DNA of 64,000 nt from Chloroflexota bacterium (GTDB lineage Bacteria > Chloroflexota > Anaerolineae > 4572-78 > J111), in the NCBI GenBank assembly GCA_016860845.1, contig BOKF01000022.1:62001-126000 (forward strand), written 5' to 3'. The translations under genes and the position numbers were made by a program. Positions within the stretch are counted from its first letter, which is position 1. Every line of letters begins with the position of its first letter. The notes under the pieces are model-generated. The model was not told where the DNA came from, did no database searches, and saw only the letters and a program-made list of their open reading frames with translations. Of the stretch, positions 62,283 through 64,000 are shown piece after piece.

Positions 62283-64000
62283 TTAGGACACAATTCCGGC
62301 ATCCACCATGGCCAGGTAGACTTTTTCAGCGGTGAAGGGCGGCGAACCGATCCGCACCCCAATGGCATCGTAAATGGCGTTAGCAATAGCGGGGATGGTC
62401 GGCACCATGGGATGCTCGCCCACACCTCGCGCACCAAACGGACCGTCATCCTGCGGCACTTCGACCAAAATCGAATCAATACGCGGGGGGGCGTCGGCAC
62501 TGGTGGCGATGCGGTAATCCACAAAGCTGGGGTTCTGCATCACCCCATTCTTGAACTGCATGCTTTCAAACAAAGCGGTGCTTATGCCCTGGACAAAACC
62601 ACCCTCTACCTGGGCCTTGGCCATTTCTGGGTTGATGGCTTTGCCCAGATCGAAGGCCGCCGCTCCCCGTAGAATCTCGATTTTGCCGGTTTCCAGGTCT
62701 ACCTCCAATTCGACGGCTTGCGCGCCGGTGGTGTAGTGGACGACAGCCCGCTCGCCCTGGCCGGTTTCGGCGTCCAGGCCGGTCACGTAGGTTGGCATAA
62801 AGTTGCCGCGCCCCACAATCGGCCCGCCAATCCAGCCGCTGGCGTTGGGCTTCGGCATCCCATAAATTACAATATCTTTTAAGGAGATGGTTTCTTCACT
62901 CTTGTAAGAGACAACCTCGCCGTTGACGATGTCCAGATCTTCGGGTTGCTCATTCCAGGCTTCAGCCACCACATTTAAAACTTGCTCGCGGGCATCACGG
63001 GCAGCATTGACCACGGCATTGCCCATGCTCCAGGTCAAACGGCTGGCGACCGTCTGCCATTCGTAAGGGCTGTACTGCGTGTCTACCGGCCCAGCGATGC
63101 GCATCCAATCCATGGGCACGCCCAGCGCGGCCGCGGCCATTTGAGCCATCACGGTAAAGGTGCCCTGCCCAATTTCCTGCCCCCCTACCGCCAGGGTGAC
63201 GGTGCCGTCCTCGTTCAATTCGACCACGGCGCTGGAACCGGGATTCGGGGGCATGGCCGGCGCTTTCCACATCAAGGCGATGCCCTTACCGCGCCGCCTG
63301 GTCGGCGAACTCGGCGGCGCTTTGTGACCCCAGTGAATTGCCTCGGCGACTCTGTCAATACATTCGGGCAGACCGGTGGGGTGCATCTTGCTGCCGGTAA
63401 CGACAGTGCTGCCCGTTTTGAGGCAGTTGATCCGGCGAAATTCAACCGGGTCCAGCTTGATTTCGTGAGCCAGTTCGTCAATGCACTGTTCCAGGCCGGC
63501 GTGGAGTTCGGGCATGCCAAAGCCGCGCATAGCGCCGCCGACGGGATGATTGGTATAGACACACATGCTGTCAGTTTTGACATGGGGGATTTCGTAGGGG
63601 CCGCTGCTGCTGTAGCCGCCGGCGCGCGTGATGTTCACCCCGTACTCCGTTGAAGCGCCGCCGTCCCAGTACATGGTATTTTCCATTGCCAGGAGTTTAC
63701 CCTCGGCGTCGCAGCCGATTTTGAGCTTTATCACCAAACCCTGGCGGACAAAGGCGGTATAGAACTCCTCTTCACGGGTCAGCAGGAGCTTGACCGGGCG
63801 GCCTTTAGCTTTGAGGGCAATGGCAACGGCCAGCGCTTCCATGCTGACCCCGGCCTTGCAGCCAAAGCCACCACCCACGTAGGGCGCGATGACGCGCATG
63901 TCGCTTTGGGAAATTCCCAACGATTTGGCGATGAGGTTGCGCTGGGCAAAAGGCGACTGCGAGCTGCTCCAGAGAGTCACCTTGCCCTGTTCGTCCACTT
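62283..64000 (-). CDS. Xanthine-dehydrogenase-type molybdopterin subunit (5'-truncated)
   Basis: At least 572 residues; the frame has no real start in the window and continues past base 64000. Family motifs: YVGGGFGCKAGVSMEALAVAIAL, GGAMRGFGMPELHAGLEQCIDELA, GQEIGQGTFTVMAQMAAAALGVP, and GVGEHP with the catalytic Glu in the C-terminal part. It belongs to the molybdenum hydroxylase large subunits (xanthine dehydrogenase, aldehyde oxidase, nicotinate/4-hydroxybenzoyl-CoA types). No CoxL AYRCSFR motif is seen, so CO dehydrogenase is unlikely. Substrate unknown; FAD and Fe-S partners would lie upstream, outside the window. Confidence 0.9.
   Translation of the reverse strand, partial: VDEQGKVTLWSSSQSPFAQRNLIAKSLGISQSDMRVIAPYVGGGFGCKAGVSMEALAVAIALKAKGRPVKLLLTREEEFYTAFVRQGLVIKLKIGCDAEGKLLAMENTMYWDGGASTEYGVNITRAGGYSSSGPYEIPHVKTDSMCVYTNHPVGGAMRGFGMPELHAGLEQCIDELAHEIKLDPVEFRRINCLKTGSTVVTGSKMHPTGLPECIDRVAEAIHWGHKAPPSSPTRRRGKGIALMWKAPAMPPNPGSSAVVELNEDGTVTLAVGGQEIGQGTFTVMAQMAAAALGVPMDWMRIAGPVDTQYSPYEWQTVASRLTWSMGNAVVNAARDAREQVLNVVAEAWNEQPEDLDIVNGEVVSYKSEETISLKDIVIYGMPKPNASGWIGGPIVGRGNFMPTYVTGLDAETGQGERAVVHYTTGAQAVELEVDLETGKIEILRGAAAFDLGKAINPEMAKAQVEGGFVQGISTALFESMQFKNGVMQNPSFVDYRIATSADAPPRIDSILVEVPQDDGPFGARGVGEHPMVPTIPAIANAIYDAIGVRIGSPPFTAEKVYLAMVDAGIVS

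Noticed and set aside
62283..64000. CO dehydrogenase large subunit
   Set aside because: The CoxL AYRCSFR active-site motif is not seen; general molybdenum hydroxylase is the safer call.

Overview
The window looks like a chromosomal segment of a Chloroflexota bacterium (Anaerolineae-like; an inference). The clues are a lipoprotein with a long Thr-Pro linker, Thr/Ala/Pro/Glu-rich stalks on binding proteins, a soluble-adenylyl-cyclase-type giant regulator, a small NHLP-clan (Os1348-like) peptide, GTG/TTG starts, and short palindromic elements scattered between genes. No rRNA, tRNA, CRISPR array, integrase or transposase was seen.

Region 1 (1-20189, minus strand) is a surface-polysaccharide locus: galE, an ABC-2 exporter (two permeases, one complete Wzt-type ATPase with a glycan-recognition tail), glycosyltransferases and seven SAM methyltransferase domains, one of them fused to a glycosyltransferase. 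Two MNT/HEPN toxin-antitoxin-like pairs are threaded between the exporter genes. A chimeric remnant joins the start of a second wzt to the end of galE. Four glycosyltransferase genes each carry a run of exactly nine G or C, and one carries a 21-bp coding tandem repeat, which suggests phase-variable or length-variable surface glycans.

Region 2 (20452-23245) holds a HAD phosphatase, an aldo/keto reductase, a small unknown gene and a MerR regulator with a textbook 19-bp-spacer promoter. Region 3 (23321-34319, plus strand) is a beta-glucoside utilisation operon: LacI regulator, Opp/Dpp-type importer (binding protein, two permeases, two ATPases), sugar-phosphate isomerase-like protein and GH3 beta-glucosidase. 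Its control region has two LacI-type operators bracketing a sigma70 promoter, then a leader with a strong terminator.

Region 4 (34876-44388, plus strand) is the most unusual part. It contains a 1443-residue cyclase/ATPase/TPR protein, a class I isoprenoid-synthase-like protein translationally coupled to it, an HExxH metallopeptidase-like protein with a C-terminal cyclic-nucleotide-binding domain, a 69-residue NHLP-clan peptide followed by a hairpin, and a two-domain protein with a class I-like half and a class II terpene-cyclase-like toroid bearing a DxDD motif. I read it as a candidate cyclic-nucleotide-controlled terpenoid and/or peptide natural-product system; the combination is not one I can assign to a described pathway.

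Region 5 (44483-53310) has a Thr-Pro lipoprotein and a rhamnoside locus (LacI, family 1 binding lipoprotein, two permeases, GH78 alpha-L-rhamnosidase; no ATPase). Region 6 (53387-64000, minus strand) has a winged-helix AAA ATPase, a small membrane protein, and a probable operon for a Na+-pumping biotin-dependent (methylmalonyl-CoA-type) decarboxylase with bioY, a TerC-family membrane protein and a coiled-coil glycine-zipper protein. It ends in a 5'-truncated xanthine-dehydrogenase-type molybdenum subunit. bioY carries an in-frame amber codon in its N-terminal region.
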